Shown one piece after another: positions 46,862 to 57,763 of a DNA stretch of 64,000 nt (position 1 is its first letter; each line of letters begins with the position of its first letter). Origin of the DNA: CAWAVN01 sp963844315. GTDB lineage: Bacteria > Planctomycetota > Planctomycetia > Planctomycetales > Planctomycetaceae. The position numbers were made by a program, and so were the translations under genes. A model generated the notes under the pieces. That model was not told where the DNA came from and searched no databases. It was given only the letters and a program-made list of their open reading frames with translations. The stretch is taken from contig CAWJOC010000020.1 in NCBI GenBank assembly GCA_963844315.1, positions 1 through 64,000 on the forward strand, read 5' to 3'.

Positions 46862-49800
46862 CTAATTCACCGCAAACCGCCGCACAATTTGGCTCGTGTT
46901 GCCTTGGCGGTCTTTGATGGAGACGGTGAGCGTTCCTACTTTAAATTCTTCGAGAGGTTCCTTCAAGCGGTACTCCCAAACGCCTTGGGTTTTGGCTTGG
47001 AACTTCTCCGCGAGGTTCGTTCCGGGTGGGATTCCATCGACGGGGAAGTCGGCGGTGACGGTGAAAGTGGCTTGATCCAAACCCGTGTAGTAATCGTGCA
47101 TGCCGATCAGGATGCGGGAGAGGTTTTCGTTCTTGCCTGGAGTGGGTTCAGACAGCGTGAGAATGGGCCGGTTGTCGTCGAGCATCCAGCCGTAGCCGGT
47201 CTGGTCCGGGTTTTTGGGGTCATAATCCCGGTCAATCGGGCAGCCCAGATCAATCCAGCGGGCGAGGGTTCGGCGGTCTTCATCGCTGAGCGGTTTGACC
47301 GTTCCTTTCTTCACCGCTCCGGGCGGCGGCATTTCGCTGCCTGAATAGTCCAGGTCATATCTCGCGCGGGCTCGGTCGGTATCAGTCTTTTCGCCGTTCT
47401 GGGTGAAGTAACCCGCGCCGGGTTTGGGTTCGGAGGGATGGTCATCATTCGTAAAGCCATCCAGGCGCTGGCCGAAGATTTTCCAGATCAAAAGGCTTCG
47501 CCGGGATTGGAGCATCCGCACGGTGCGCGACGCGTTCGGATAGCCCCAACTGTCATAGCCCACCGGCTTATGGCCGAACTTCGCTCGGTTGTCCAGCGCC
47601 AGGCGATAATAAGTGCCGGGGAACTGGCCATCGTGTTCGTATTGGATCATTTCTTCATCGGCATCCAGGTTCAAAAGCCCGGCGGGTTCTTTGCCGTCTT
47701 TGGCTGTGTGACAAAGGATGCAGCTTCGCTCGAAAATGGGCCGGATGTCGCGATGATACTCCACGTTGGCCGGGCCATCCTTGGAAACTTGCTAAGCCGG
47801 TTTGATTCTCCGCGTCCCATTGCTTTTGGGATTCATCTCGCGACTTGTCGGTCAGCAACGGAGTCTCGTTGACCAGATCCCAGACCTTGTAATCCGGCTT
47901 TCGCGGCCACGTGAGTTGGAAGTCCGTCGGCTGCTGGCTGTGGGCATGGCAGCCGCCGCAGTCGTGGCGGACTTCGCCGGGCCGAAGCTGATGCCAGGTC
48001 TGGGCCATGTTCAGCACCAAGCCGTGCTTGTCGAGCGTCTGAAACGTGAACGCCGTGTCCGCCGGGATCTTGGCGAGGAAACTGGTGTCCGGGTTGCCGT
48101 CGGGATCTTGGCGGTTCCTGGCCTGTCCTGCGAACTTGCGGAGCGGGATTTCGCCCAGGATCCGCAGCCGCTCGCGGGCATGGTTATAGAACCGCCGGCC
48201 CGACTTCGGCCCTCCCTGGCGGTCGGTGGTCGGTTCCATCGCCAGGATGCGCACGGCGTGGATGTCGTCGTTGTCGTACAGCCCGACGTCGGCGCCCTGG
48301 TTGTGCCAGTTGAGCGGCATGCCGTTGCCGTGGCTGGTGAACGCGTCGAGACCCTTCCAGGGATCGTTGCCGCCCGGATAGGTCGCCGTCACCGTGCCCT
48401 CCGGCACACGCCGTTGGGATAGCTCTCGCGCTTGTAGAAGCTGGACGTGCCGACCAGGCCGAACGGCGTGCCTTCCGGCAGATGCTTCGACTTCGTGCCG
48501 TCGTTCGCCAGGCGCCGCGAGATGCTTCGGTTCCTTGATGCCATAGATGCGCTCGTAAGGAACGACCGCCCGCGGCCAGCATTCGTTGTAATTCGGGATC
48601 GTTCTTGATCAGCCGCATCTGCGCCGGCTCGCTCGACGACTTCGCCGTTCTTGATCAGATAGATCCCGCCGTCGAGTTGCGGCAGGTACGTGTATTGATG
48701 ATTCACCGGGCCCGGCGAGTAGCACGGTCAGCAGGTGATTGTCCGGCGCGCCGGAAGGATGCGTGAACTTGCCGACCTTGGGCGAGTCTTTGTCTTTCAG
48801 GATCGGAGGGATCCGCCGGGCCTTCGCAGCCGAGGCGAACGGCGTGAGCGACACCGACCCGGTCGGCATGAACGGCATGCGGTAATACTGCGCGCTTGCC
48901 GTTGTCGATGCCGGCCGAACCGCCAGGGCGGGTTCGCGGGTCGTTCATGTTGCCCGGGCCGAACGCCGGCGTATCCCTCCGGCGGCGTTTGGCGGCAATC
49001 TTGATGTAGGCGCCGAAGCCGCTGTTGTTCTGGTTGTAGTATTCCTCGACGACGATCGAGCCGTCGGAAAGCTGCGTCTGGAAGTGGAAGCCGTTGGAGG
49101 CGCCGCCCGGATCGAAGGCGCTGACCAGCGGGTTCCAGTTGGTGCCGTCGGGATGGATCGTCCAGATGCCCCAGGGATGTCGCTGCGGATGCCCTGCGAT
49201 TCCAGCGTGCTGAACATGATCCGGCCGTCGGCCAGCACCACCGGATGCAGCGCCCCGGCAGAGTTCAGGTGGCCGATCTTTTCCAGGTTGTTCGGGCGTG
49301 TCGTCGTCGCCGACGCTCTCATCGCGATCGTCCATCACGAACAGTTGCAGGGCGATCGCCGGGTAACCCTTGGCGGGCCGGAAGCCGTCGCGGTTGCTGG
49401 TGAAGACGATCCGCCCGCCGGGCAGCGGACACGGCCCCATGTTGAACACGCCGTAGTCGAGATGCGTCTTGTCCTTCTCGGGCGTGCGGTAGTTCTCCGA
49501 CCAGTCGGCGGCGCCGGTGTTGGGCGTGAACTTCTGGTTGGTGAGCCGGACGATCTTCTTGCGTCTTCACGTGGATCTTGAAGATGTCCGCCCCCTCGCG
49601 CGGCGGGTTCCACTGGTTGGCCTTCTTGCAGGTTGTGGATGTGGACGTAGTAGACCCACTCGCCGTCGAACGAGACGACCGGGTCGGTGATCGAGCCATC
49701 GCCGCCCGCGACCAGCAGTTCCTCGCTGCCGTCCGGATGCAGCAGCATCAGGTCGGCCCCGGCTCCATCGTCACCGGCTGGGAGAAGTCGGTGAAGAACC

Positions 49801-50026
49801 GCTTGTGGATCTTGTCGCCCGCCCGTTTGGCGCGGACGTAGACGATGTCGTAATCGATCCGGATCTCGGAGTCGCTCGAAACATCGGGAATGCGGACGTC
49901 CAAATCTTCCAGGAAGAGTGGCCGGTCTTCCACGCCCGGCTTGAACCGCGGTTCCTCCGCCCGGTTGATCGTGGACATGGCAACAAACAACCCAGCGGCC
50001 AACCAAAGTCCGAAATGTGCTCGCAT
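46862..50026 (-). pseudogene. HzsA-like propeller cytochrome (about ten frameshifts)
   Basis: Remains of a secreted protein of about 1050 residues. It starts at ATG 50026 with signal peptide MRAHFGLWLAAGLFVAMSTI. A TolB-like propeller follows: LLHPDGSEELLVAGGDGSIT, FDGEWVYYVHIHNL, PGGRIVFTSNRDGFRPAKGY, DGRIMFSTLESQG, SDGSIVVEEYYNQNNSGFG. Then come two haem motifs, CGGCH (near 47950) and CILCH (near 47720). The C-terminal 300 residues (46862 to about 47780) are intact. The layout corresponds to HzsA-related proteins of planctomycetes; it is not evidence of anammox. From about 47780 to 49770 the frame changes about every 50-250 bp. In about 48050-49850 the base composition is also GC-richer, with C/G-ending codons, unlike both flanks. 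Whether this is sequence error, a chimeric patch or real decay cannot be decided here. Confidence 0.7.
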
Positions 50027-50195
50027 GACATGCTCCCCGTGTTCATTCGCGAAAAGTACCGCGACCACTTTGCGATGCGGAATCAACACATGGTAAGCCG
50101 TATCTGCCTCCAGCGCCAAGAATGTAGAACGGGAGATAAGGAGAAGTGGAGAGGATGGAAATTGGATCTTCGCCGCGATCTTCTCTTCTCGATAC

Positions 50196-51089
50196 TCATT
50201 TGTCCGAGGTCAACTCCGCGGTGATGACGATGAGGTTCAACGTGCTCCCGTTGGTGGCGGGGGATTTGAGGCCGCTGATGACCCGCGGTTGACCGGGCTT
50301 CAGTTTAAGCGTGGTTTTGCAAGTGGTGGTCAATTGGGCGGGCGTGCGGAGCGTTCCCCGGTCATCGGACTCATCCAAGACCGCCCCGCCTTCCGGGGCC
50401 AGCCGGGAACGTTCGATGTCCAACTCGGCGATGATCGTTCCATCCTCCAAGACGCGGGCCGTGCATTGCACGATAGTCCCCGTCGCCGTTTGCCGAAACG
50501 TGGCAGTCCGCTCGACCGGCCCACCGCGTCCGCCGAAGCCTTGCTGCACGCCGGTGGCCACCGGGGTTTGCTCGCCGAACTGCACCATTGCCTTTTGGTT
50601 CTCGGTCGCAGTCAACCGGAGCTTCGAGGACTTGGCGGTGATTTTGCCTTCCGGGTTTTTCAGCCGCGAAAGCCAGACCGCTTCAGAATCCGATTGGTCA
50701 TTCTGCGTTTGACCTTCCTCGGTTATCGTGGGGAGGTCGGCGAATATCACTTCAAAGGCAATCTGTTTCGGAGGTTGATCGAGCATTTCCAAGAGCATTT
50801 TGATTTCTTGAAGTTGCGATTCCAAAGCGCGAATCAGCAAGTTATTGCCGATCGGATCGGCAAGCACGCTGGCCGAAGGATCGATGACACTTTGGATCAG
50901 CGTTGCCGTCTCCGTTGTCGGGATATACTTGGGTTTATAAATCGTCAGTTTTCCCGGTTCGGGAACACCGCGCTCGCCTGGTTGCACGTCGATCAAGACA
51001 GGCTCGATCTCGCCAGGTTGCGCCTGGGCCAATACGGTCTCCGCTGCCCCCATGACCAACATTCCAAGCAACAATGCCAATCGAATCAT
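50196..51089 (-). CDS. Secretin-N-like exported protein
   Basis: A 297-residue exported protein. I start at ATG 51089, giving signal peptide MIRLALLLGMLVMGAAETVLA; the open frame continues 27 codons upstream without support. Residues about 40-110 match a secretin N-domain (KYIPTTETATLIQSVIDPSA; DPIGNNLLIRALESQLQEIK; LLEMLDQPPKQIAFEVIF), including the usual GNxLLIRA pattern. The C-terminal part has LKLKPGQPRVISGLKSPATN and LNLIVITAELTS, as at the end of secretin homologues, but a full pore domain is not present. It might be a partner of a type II/IV secretion system. No Tad genes adjoin it. Confidence 0.7.
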   Translation of the reverse strand: MIRLALLLGMLVMGAAETVLAQAQPGEIEPVLIDVQPGERGVPEPGKLTIYKPKYIPTTETATLIQSVIDPSASVLADPIGNNLLIRALESQLQEIKMLLEMLDQPPKQIAFEVIFADLPTITEEGQTQNDQSDSEAVWLSRLKNPEGKITAKSSKLRLTATENQKAMVQFGEQTPVATGVQQGFGGRGGPVERTATFRQTATGTIVQCTARVLEDGTIIAELDIERSRLAPEGGAVLDESDDRGTLRTPAQLTTTCKTTLKLKPGQPRVISGLKSPATNGSTLNLIVITAELTSDK

Positions 51090-51268
51090 CGCAACCTCCC
51101 GCAAGAAGCATTCCATCAAGAACCGACGGCAGACCTCCCGAAGACAATTTGTCTTCCTGCACAACCGCATTGTGCCGTTTCCGAAGGGTCAAAACAAGGG
51201 CAAAGTCGAGGCTAGGCTTCCGAGTCAAAGGACAGCGGAGGCATCGCCCGTGGAAAGCAATTGCTGAT

Positions 51269-51289
51269 GGTCAAAGGACGAAGGAATGG
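51269..51289. repeat. Degenerate heptamer repeat
   Basis: Three contiguous 7-bp units, GGTCAAA, GGACGAA and GGAATGG, in the intergenic region between tRNA-Cys and the secretin-N-like gene. The unit resembles the reverse complement of CCTTTGACC, a variant of the CCCTTGA unit found elsewhere in the window. Confidence 0.45.
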
Positions 51290-51347
51290 CTTCGAGAAAT
51301 TCGAATTGCTCATTCGAGTATCATCCATCAAAACGAAAGACCCAATG

Positions 51348-51374
51348 AAAAAACCCTCGCCGGGACAAGGGTTT
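51348..51374 (-). terminator. Intrinsic terminator after tRNA-Cys
   Basis: AAACCCT (minus strand, complement of 51368-51374) pairs with AGGGTTT (complement of 51351-51357) and is followed by TTT. It lies 32 bp downstream of the tRNA on the minus strand. Confidence 0.7.
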
Positions 51375-51405
51375 ATGATTCCAAAATGGAGTAAAAACTG
51401 AAAAG

Positions 51406-51476
51406 AGGCGCCGCCCGGATTTGAACCGGGGATGGCGGATTTGCAATCCGCTGCCTTAGGCCGCTTGGCTACGGCC
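51406..51476 (-). tRNA. trnC: tRNA-Cys (GCA), 5' acceptor arm short by two bases
   Basis: On the minus strand the anticodon stem-loop GCGGA/TCCGC with loop TTGCAAA (anticodon GCA, complement of 51442-51444), the T-arm CCCGG-TTCAAAT-CCGGG and the D-arm GCC/GGC are all intact. The 3' acceptor strand CGGCGCC with discriminator T fits tRNA-Cys. Its 5' partner should be GGCGCCG, but the sequence reads GGCCG, two bases short. I suspect a lost GC dinucleotide in the sequence. No CCA is encoded. Confidence 0.85.
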
Positions 51477-51657
51477 AAAAATCGAACGAAGGAATCTATC
51501 GGATCGTTCGGAGGGTGATCTTGAGGGAGTTTCTTGGTGATCCTAATGGGGCCGAATCTGACGGTCAAGGGAGTTTTGCGGATTGTTCGGATTGCGGCGA
51601 GTTCCAGGCCAAAACTTCAATTGCCGACGGAATCTCCGAGGTTACAATACCACAACG

Positions 51658-54600
51658 ATGCCCACACAACGGCAAGGAATCCGCACATTATCCGATTTGG
51701 TGACGCTGCTGCACCAAATGGACGGTTTCAAAGCGGTGGTGGAGGCTCTCCAAGTTGGAGAGAATGCCGCCGTCGATGGAGCACGGGGTCATCCTGTGCG
51801 CTAGCGGCGGCGGCCTTAGAGGGAGCACCGCCCAATAATGGTTCGCTCCTCGTGGTGTTGCCCACTCTCCAAGAAGTGGATGATTTCGCGCTCGACGTGG
51901 CGAATTTTTGGGCAAAACCCCGGTGATTTTTCCCGCTTGGGAATCGCTTCCCAAAAGAGCACAACGTCAGCGATGTGGTGTTCGGGCGCGGCTGCGCGTG
52001 TTAAGGGTTTTGAGTCTTCCGAGCCGCCGCCGTTGATCGTGACCAGCATCACTGCTCTGCTTCAACCGGTTCCCAAACGAGCCGAGCGGTCCGCCGGGAC
52101 TCGTACGCTCAAGGTCGGCGACGAACTCGATCCAGAGGAGCTACTGATTGGCTCATCGAGCGCGGCTTCGACCGCGTGCCCGCTTTGCAAGCGCCGGGAC
52201 GAGTTCAGCATGCACGGCGGGATTGTGGATCTCTTCCGCCCGATGCCCTGGACCCGTTCGCATTGAATTCTTCGGCGATGAAATCGAATCCCTCCGCACC
52301 TTCGATGTGGAGTCGCAGCGGAAGATTGATGAGTTGCCGGAAGTGACTTTGACATTGCTTACGACAGTGCGGAGGTCGGAAGGAGAGGGGGAGAAAAGGG
52401 AGACGGGGAGAAGGGGAAGAAAACAAGGCAACGGGCAACTGACGATTGACAACGGTCCAAGGACCAAGGACGAATCGGTGTTGGCTTCGCTGCCTTCGGG
52501 GAGTTGGGTGGGGTTGGTGGAACTGCCACAACTGATGGAAGCGGGGCGGACTTATTTGGAACGGTTGGGAGATCCGCCGGAGTTGTTTCCGGTGGCAGAG
52601 GCCCTGGCGGCGTGTGCGAAGTTTCCAACGGTGACGTTTTCCACTTTGGGCGCGAGCACGGGCGAGACGACTTGCCGGTTGCAGGTGGAATCCATCGAGA
52701 GATTCGCCGGACCTCGGCATGAAGTCTTGCACGAACTGGCCGGGGTTGTCGCGCGGGATGAGCGGGTGTTGCTCTCCTGTCATAACGAAGCCGAGAAGAC
52801 CCGGCTCGCGGAACTGCTCAACGAGTCCGAGGTCGCCATCGGCGAAGAGGTGCAACTTTGCGTGGGGCGGGTGCAGCGCGGATTTCGTTTGGTCAGCGAA
52901 CGGCTTCTGGTCTTAAGTGACCATGAACTGTTTGGACGCACGGAACTCCGCCGGACCACGCGAAGACGCAGGAAATCCCCCGAAGGCCGGGTGATCGACA
53001 GTTTTCTGGAGCTGCGGGAAAATGATCTGGTCGTGCATTTGTCCCACGGCATCGGGCGGTATCGCGGGATCAAAAAGCTCAAGGCCGACGACCAGATGCA
53101 GGAGCATCTCGCCATCGAGTTCGACGGCGGCGTAATGGTTTATGTGCCGGTGTCGCTGATTCATCTCGTCCAGAAATACGTGGGTGCGGCCAAGGCGTCG
53201 CCGCCGTTGTCCAAGCTGGGGGGAACCTCTTGGGCGAAGAAGAAACTCCGGGCCACGCGGCGTCGGTGATGGACATGGCGAGCGACATGATCCGCCTGCA
53301 AGCCGCCCGCGACTCGAAGCCCGGCATGGCCTGCCCGCCGGACTCGCATTTTCAGCACGAGTTCGACGCTGCCTTTCCCTATACTCCCACCGAAGACCAG
53401 GACGAGGCGATCCAAAGCGTCAAGCAGGATCTCACGCAACCCCGCCCCATGGACCGCCTGATCTGCGGCGATGTGGGTTTTGGCAAAACCGAAGTCGCGA
53501 TGCGGGCGGCGTTCAAAGTTGTCGATGCGGGCAGGCAAGTCGCGGTGCTTGTTCCCACAACCGTGCTGGCCGAGCAGCATTACCGCACCTTCTGCGAACG
53601 CATGGCCGAGTTCCCGATCACCATCGAATGCCCTCTCGCGCTTCAAATCGAAACGCGAGCAGCGGCGACATTCTGGAACGCATGTCGAACGGGCGGCGTG
53701 GACATCGTCATCGGCACGCACCGTCTGGTGCAAAAAGACGTGCAGTTCAAAAACCTGGGCCTTTTGATCATTGATGAAGAACAGCGGTTCGGCGTGGAAG
53801 CCAAGGAAATGCTCAAAGAGATGCGGCTGGAAGTCGATGTGCTCACGCTCTCCGCCACGCCCATTCCCCGCACGCTGCACATGTCGATCCTGGGCATCCG
53901 CGATATCTCCAACCTCGACGACCGCGCCGCAGGAGCGCGTGCCGATCGAAACCCGCCTCACGCAATTCGATGAATCCTTGATCAAACACGCCATCATCAG
54001 GGAACTGAACCGTGGCGGGCAGGTGTTCTTCGTCCACAACCGGGTTTATAACATCGAGCACATGGCCGACCGCATCCGCAAGATCGTCCCCGAAGCCACA
54101 GTGGATATCGTCCACGGCCAAATGCCCGAGGGGCGACTGGAAGAGGCGATGTTCAAATTCGTCACCGGCGAGACCGATGTCCTGGTGGCGACGACGATCA
54201 TCGAAAGCGGTCTCGACATTCCCAACGCGAACACGATCTTCATCAATCAGGCGGACAAATATGGCCTGGCGGATCTGCACCAACTTCGGGGCCGCGTGGG
54301 CCGCTATAAGCACCGGGCCTATTGTTATCTCGTTCTGGAAGAAGGCCGAGTTCTAACGACCGATGCCACCAAACGGCTCAAGGCCATCGAGGAGTTCAGC
54401 GAACTGGGCGCGGGCTTTCAAGCATCTCGATGCGCGACCTGGAAATCCGCGGGGCTGGGAACATCCTCGGGACCGAGCAAAGCGGGCACATCGCCTCCGT
54501 CGGCTATGAGCTTTATTGCCAGCTTTTAGAGAACGCCGTCCGCACGCTCAGGAAAGAACCGCTCCGCGAATACCGGCACGTGGAAGTCGATCTGCCGATG

Positions 54601-55001
54601 ACCGCGTTCTTTCCCGAAAGCTACATCCCGCCGGGCCGGCACAAAATCGAAGCCTATCGAAAACTTTCCAACGTCAGAAGCTTCGAAGACCTCGCCGAAC
54701 TTTCCGAGGAACTCCGCGACCGCTTCGGCCCTTTGCCCGAAGAAGTGGACCGCCTGTTTCGGGTCAAAGACCTTCAGCTTCCGCGATCGCGTGGAACATC
54801 GACAACATCCACCTGGAAGAAGGCTACGCCGTCTTCCGCTACCGGGATGCGAAGAAGATCCACTTGCTGAAATCCAAAATCGGTTCAGACCTCAGAGTCG
54901 TCGATCAAGAATCGGCCTATCTGGTCCTGCCGAAAGGCGACCTCGTCAATGATGCATTGCTGAACCACCTGAGGAACATGCTTGCGCGTAAAACTGCCTG
55001 A
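51658..55001 (+). pseudogene. mfd: Mfd transcription-repair coupling factor (about ten frameshifts)
   Basis: Reconstructed Mfd of about 1100 residues, the ATP-dependent translocase that displaces RNA polymerase stalled at DNA damage and recruits UvrA. ATG 51658 begins MPTQRQGIRTLSDLVTLLHQ. The UvrB-like N-terminal part is spread over frames (LLVVLPTLQEVDDFALDVAN; VIFPAWESLP; HGGIVDLF; VRIEFFGDEIESLRTFDVES). The RNA polymerase-binding CarD-like domain reads LSHGIGRYRGIKKLKADDQM. The RecG-like motor has Walker A GDVGFGKTEVAMRAAF, the DEEQRFG box, TLSATPIPRTLHMSILGIRD and HQLRGRVGRYKHRAYCYLVL. The C-terminal TRCF domain is PESYIPPGRHKIEAYRKLSN. Frame changes lie near 51785, 51925, 52010, 52155, 52195, 52240, 53225, 53940, 54420 and 54785. 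A repeat block (52371-52476) is read in frame. Breaks probably reflect errors. Confidence 0.8.
52371..52476 (+). repeat. Short-repeat block inside mfd coding sequence
   Basis: A purine-rich run (about 52380-52430, units of the GGGGAGAA type) is followed by 7-bp units GCAACTG, ACGATTG, ACAACGG, TCCAAGG, ACCAAGG (about 52434-52468). Both types occur elsewhere in the window as intergenic repeats. Here the block adds about 35 codons (SEGEGEKRETGRRGRKQGN then GQLTIDNGPRTKDE) to the Mfd N-terminal region without a stop. Confidence 0.65.
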
Positions 55002-55002
55002 A

Positions 55003-55350
55003 CTATGGTTGTGGCTTATTACCATCGGGTGTCTTCGATGGCTCGTCGGCGATGGCTATTAGGTCAATACCCAAATCCTTGAGTTTGCGGCGAAAGCCTT
55101 CTGGCGTGTTGAGGGTATGCAGGCAAGTGCCGTCCTCTCGGCGATAGGAAATCACTCCGCCATCCTTGAGCGGAACAATCAGAATCGTATCGCGGGCCAG
55201 GACCGAAGCGATCTCCACGGGCTGGCAATCCTCGCCCATAAGGTCGGTGATGCTCAAGGCCGGTTGCTGCGTGGCCATTGTGAATCGACCCCGGCAATTC
55301 GGAATCTGCCGCCACTCATAACGCTTTAGCAAATCGGTCACGGTATTCAT
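55003..55350 (-). CDS. Small conserved-looking protein, unknown function
   Basis: A 115-residue cytoplasmic protein starting MNTVTDLLKRYEWRQIPNCR at ATG 55350, with GAGGAATACC upstream. It has regular alternating sequence (ASVLARDTILIVPLKDGGVI; LHTLNTPEGFRRKLKDLGID) suggesting a small alpha/beta domain. No family can be named. It is convergent with mfd (1 bp apart) and lies 23 bp after the GAF-HlyD gene, so it may be in that operon. Confidence 0.6.
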   Translation of the reverse strand: MNTVTDLLKRYEWRQIPNCRGRFTMATQQPALSITDLMGEDCQPVEIASVLARDTILIVPLKDGGVISYRREDGTCLHTLNTPEGFRRKLKDLGIDLIAIADEPSKTPDGNKPQP

Positions 55351-55373
55351 GGTATTCCTCCGCAGAGCCATTT

Positions 55374-57463
55374 TTAGAATGGTAGCCGAGAAATCCGCTC
55401 GAACCAGCCATCACCACAGGCGGCGCTGGACAATTCCACGACATCGCCGAAGAGGACGTAGAACAGGCTTTTGTCGCCGCAATGGATTTTGCCCTGGACT
55501 TCCGCTCCGATGCGGCAATCGGGCAATTGGGATTTGTCCACAGCGACTTGGACCTTCACGATGGAGCCGTCTTCAATCGAGACATCCGTGCGGGTCGCCA
55601 TGGCTTTGAGCGTGCCTTTGTGGGAGTCTTCGGGTTTGGTCGCCAGCACGAAATCGACGGGCAAAACCTCTGACCGGCTTTTGAGTTGGGCATCCAGCAT
55701 GTGGCCCAGTCGGTTTTCGGGGACTTCCAGTTCCAGATGCCAATCGCCCGCCTCATCCATAATTTCCAAGAGACGTTCGCCCTTGGCGACGGGGCGGTGA
55801 GACAGCATTTGCTCCAACTGAAAGGTCGCCACGGTCCCGGCGAAGGGCGCGGTCACGGTGAGGGCGGCAATCTGGGTTTGGATGCGGTCGATCCGCGCCT
55901 TGAGACCTTGCATCTCGATTTGCGTTTGGGCGTGCCTGCCGCGCAAGCGGATTTCCTCCGCCCGGTCGTGCTGCGTGTTCGCCGCGCGGATGGATGAATC
56001 CAGCGTCTTGAGCAGTTGGTGTTTTTCTTCCCACTTGTTTTGCGAGTCGATCAGCTCGGTTTCCAAATCCACGTTCTGGATTTTGACGAGCGGTTGGCCA
56101 TTGGTGACTTGCTGTCCGCTTTGAACGTAGATCTCGACCACTTCGCCATCCCAGGCGCAAAGATGTCCTGCTGCTTAACGGGCAGGAATTGGCCCTTGCC
56201 GACCACGCGATAAGGCGCGGGAATGAAGGTCAACGCGGAAACAGCTCCTACGAGGAGGGACACCACCGCCAGGAATTTCAGGAACGTTCTGCCCTGGAAC
56301 AATCCGCATCCTCGGCCCAGCCATTGCCAAAACGGCAAGAGAAAAATCCCCTGGTGCGTGCGGGCGTTTTGCATGGCGGACGCGACATGATTCGCGACCA
56401 TTTCCGCGCGTTCGGAGAGTAGCGGTGTGAGCCAGCTTTCTTCCGTCTTTTCGATCACCAACACGCCCAAGGTGCGCGGAGGCTTTGCGGGTTTTCGCTG
56501 GCCTTTGGGCGGCAAGAAGGGCGCGGGTTCCTTGAGCGGAATCAGATGCACCATCCGCGAACCGCTTTCCTTGACGTATTCCGTCAGGGGCTTTTCCAAA
56601 ACCGGCGGGATATCGAAGAGGCTGCCGACGTAAGTCACGGATTTGCCCGCCTTGAGGATTCGCGTCGAAAGCTCGCGCATCATCCGCACGAGATTCGAGC
56701 GTTTTTGCACGCGGTCTTGCCCGCTGATCGAAACAATCTCCGCCCTCGGTCCCCGGCGAATCGCCAGACTCACCCGGTCGCAGCCCAAAAGCTGCCTGCC
56801 ATCGTTGACCGCCGTGCCCGCCACTTCGCGAGGATGTAAGCTCCGATGAAGGGCCGCCGTGAATTGCTCGAACCGGTTCCAGAATTCCAAGTGATTGACT
56901 GGCGAGGTCGCTTCATCCCGCCAATCGAGATACCGCGTGGCGAACGCGGCCATTTCCTCAAGGAACTGCAGATGCTCCAAGCGGAATTCCGGCGGAGAAT
57001 CTACTGGCAAAAACAATTCCACCACGCCCAGGGATTGTTCCCGAAATGCAATCGGAACCAAAAGCAAGATATGAGCCGTGGGCAGTTCTTTCTTGCCGCT
57101 TTCGCCCGGAACATGAATCGTCGGCTGTCCGGATTGGAGCACTTCCACGACGAGGGTCATGTTCAGATGCTGTTTGGTCGTCTCTTTGCTCAAGCCGACC
57201 GCATCAAGCGATTGATCGCTCATCAGCCCGACTCGCCCATTGGGATCGAGCATCCACACCGCCCCGCCCGCCGCCTCGGTGCAGTGGATGACCTGCTCCA
57301 GAAACCGTCCGAAGAATTGGTTTTCCGGAACGTTGGAACCGGCCAATCGTTCGATTTCCAAGGCGGCCGCTTGCGCCCGATTCCGATTTCCGTCCGGTTC
57401 CCGCACTTTTGATTCCGCGCGTAACGGAGCATCAGACAGGGGAGCAAGTTTGGGAGTTGTCAT
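55374..57463 (-). CDS. GAF-domain/HlyD-like membrane fusion protein (one frameshift)
   Basis: A protein of about 695 residues, start ATG 57463 (MTTPKLAPLSDAPL). The N-terminal half is one or two GAF-like sensor domains (LEIERLAGSNVPENQFFGRF; CTEAAGGAVWMLDPNGRVGL; ILLLVPIAFREQSLGVVELF; VNDGRQLLGCDRVSLAIRRG). A transmembrane helix follows near residues 413-437 (FLAVVSLLVGAVSALTFI). The C-terminal half is HlyD/AcrA-like, with biotinyl-lipoyl segments (DGEVVEIYVQSGQQVTNGQP; VTAPFAGTVATFQLEQML) around a coiled coil. A base lost near 56155 shifts the frame at FAP(W)DGEVVEIY. Such fusions in planctomycetes suggest efflux or a sensor coupled to an export system; the outer components are not next to it here. 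Confidence 0.85.
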
Positions 57464-57763
57464 CAGCGGTCCTTGCATCCATGCACAGACGAACTCTTAG
57501 ACAAAAACGCCCCCGCATCTTCGTCAAATCGTCCATCCTGTCAATATGAAGCCAAATGCTCCCAACAGGGGAGAATTTCAAATACCACAATATCTTCGAG
57601 GTGTGTTGAACCAGAACTGAACCGTGAAAATTGTCCCCGCGACTGCCCCGGCGATTCCGGGAATCTTCCAAACCCCGCCGGATGGTAACGTGCGCACGCC
57701 GAATTTGAGTGGAGCGGGAGTGGACCAACTCAACAGGGTCAATACGCATTGAATGCAATCGCA
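57464..57763. other. Region upstream of the GAF-HlyD gene
   Basis: 300 bp between the DUF58 gene end and the GAF-HlyD start. No gene is supported and I see no clear promoter, terminator or repeat. Confidence 0.4.

Noticed and set aside
46862..50026. Hydrazine synthase as evidence of anammox
   Set aside because: The protein has HzsA-like propeller and haem motifs, but no HzsB/HzsC, hydrazine dehydrogenase or ladderane genes are nearby, and HzsA-like proteins are common in ordinary planctomycetes.
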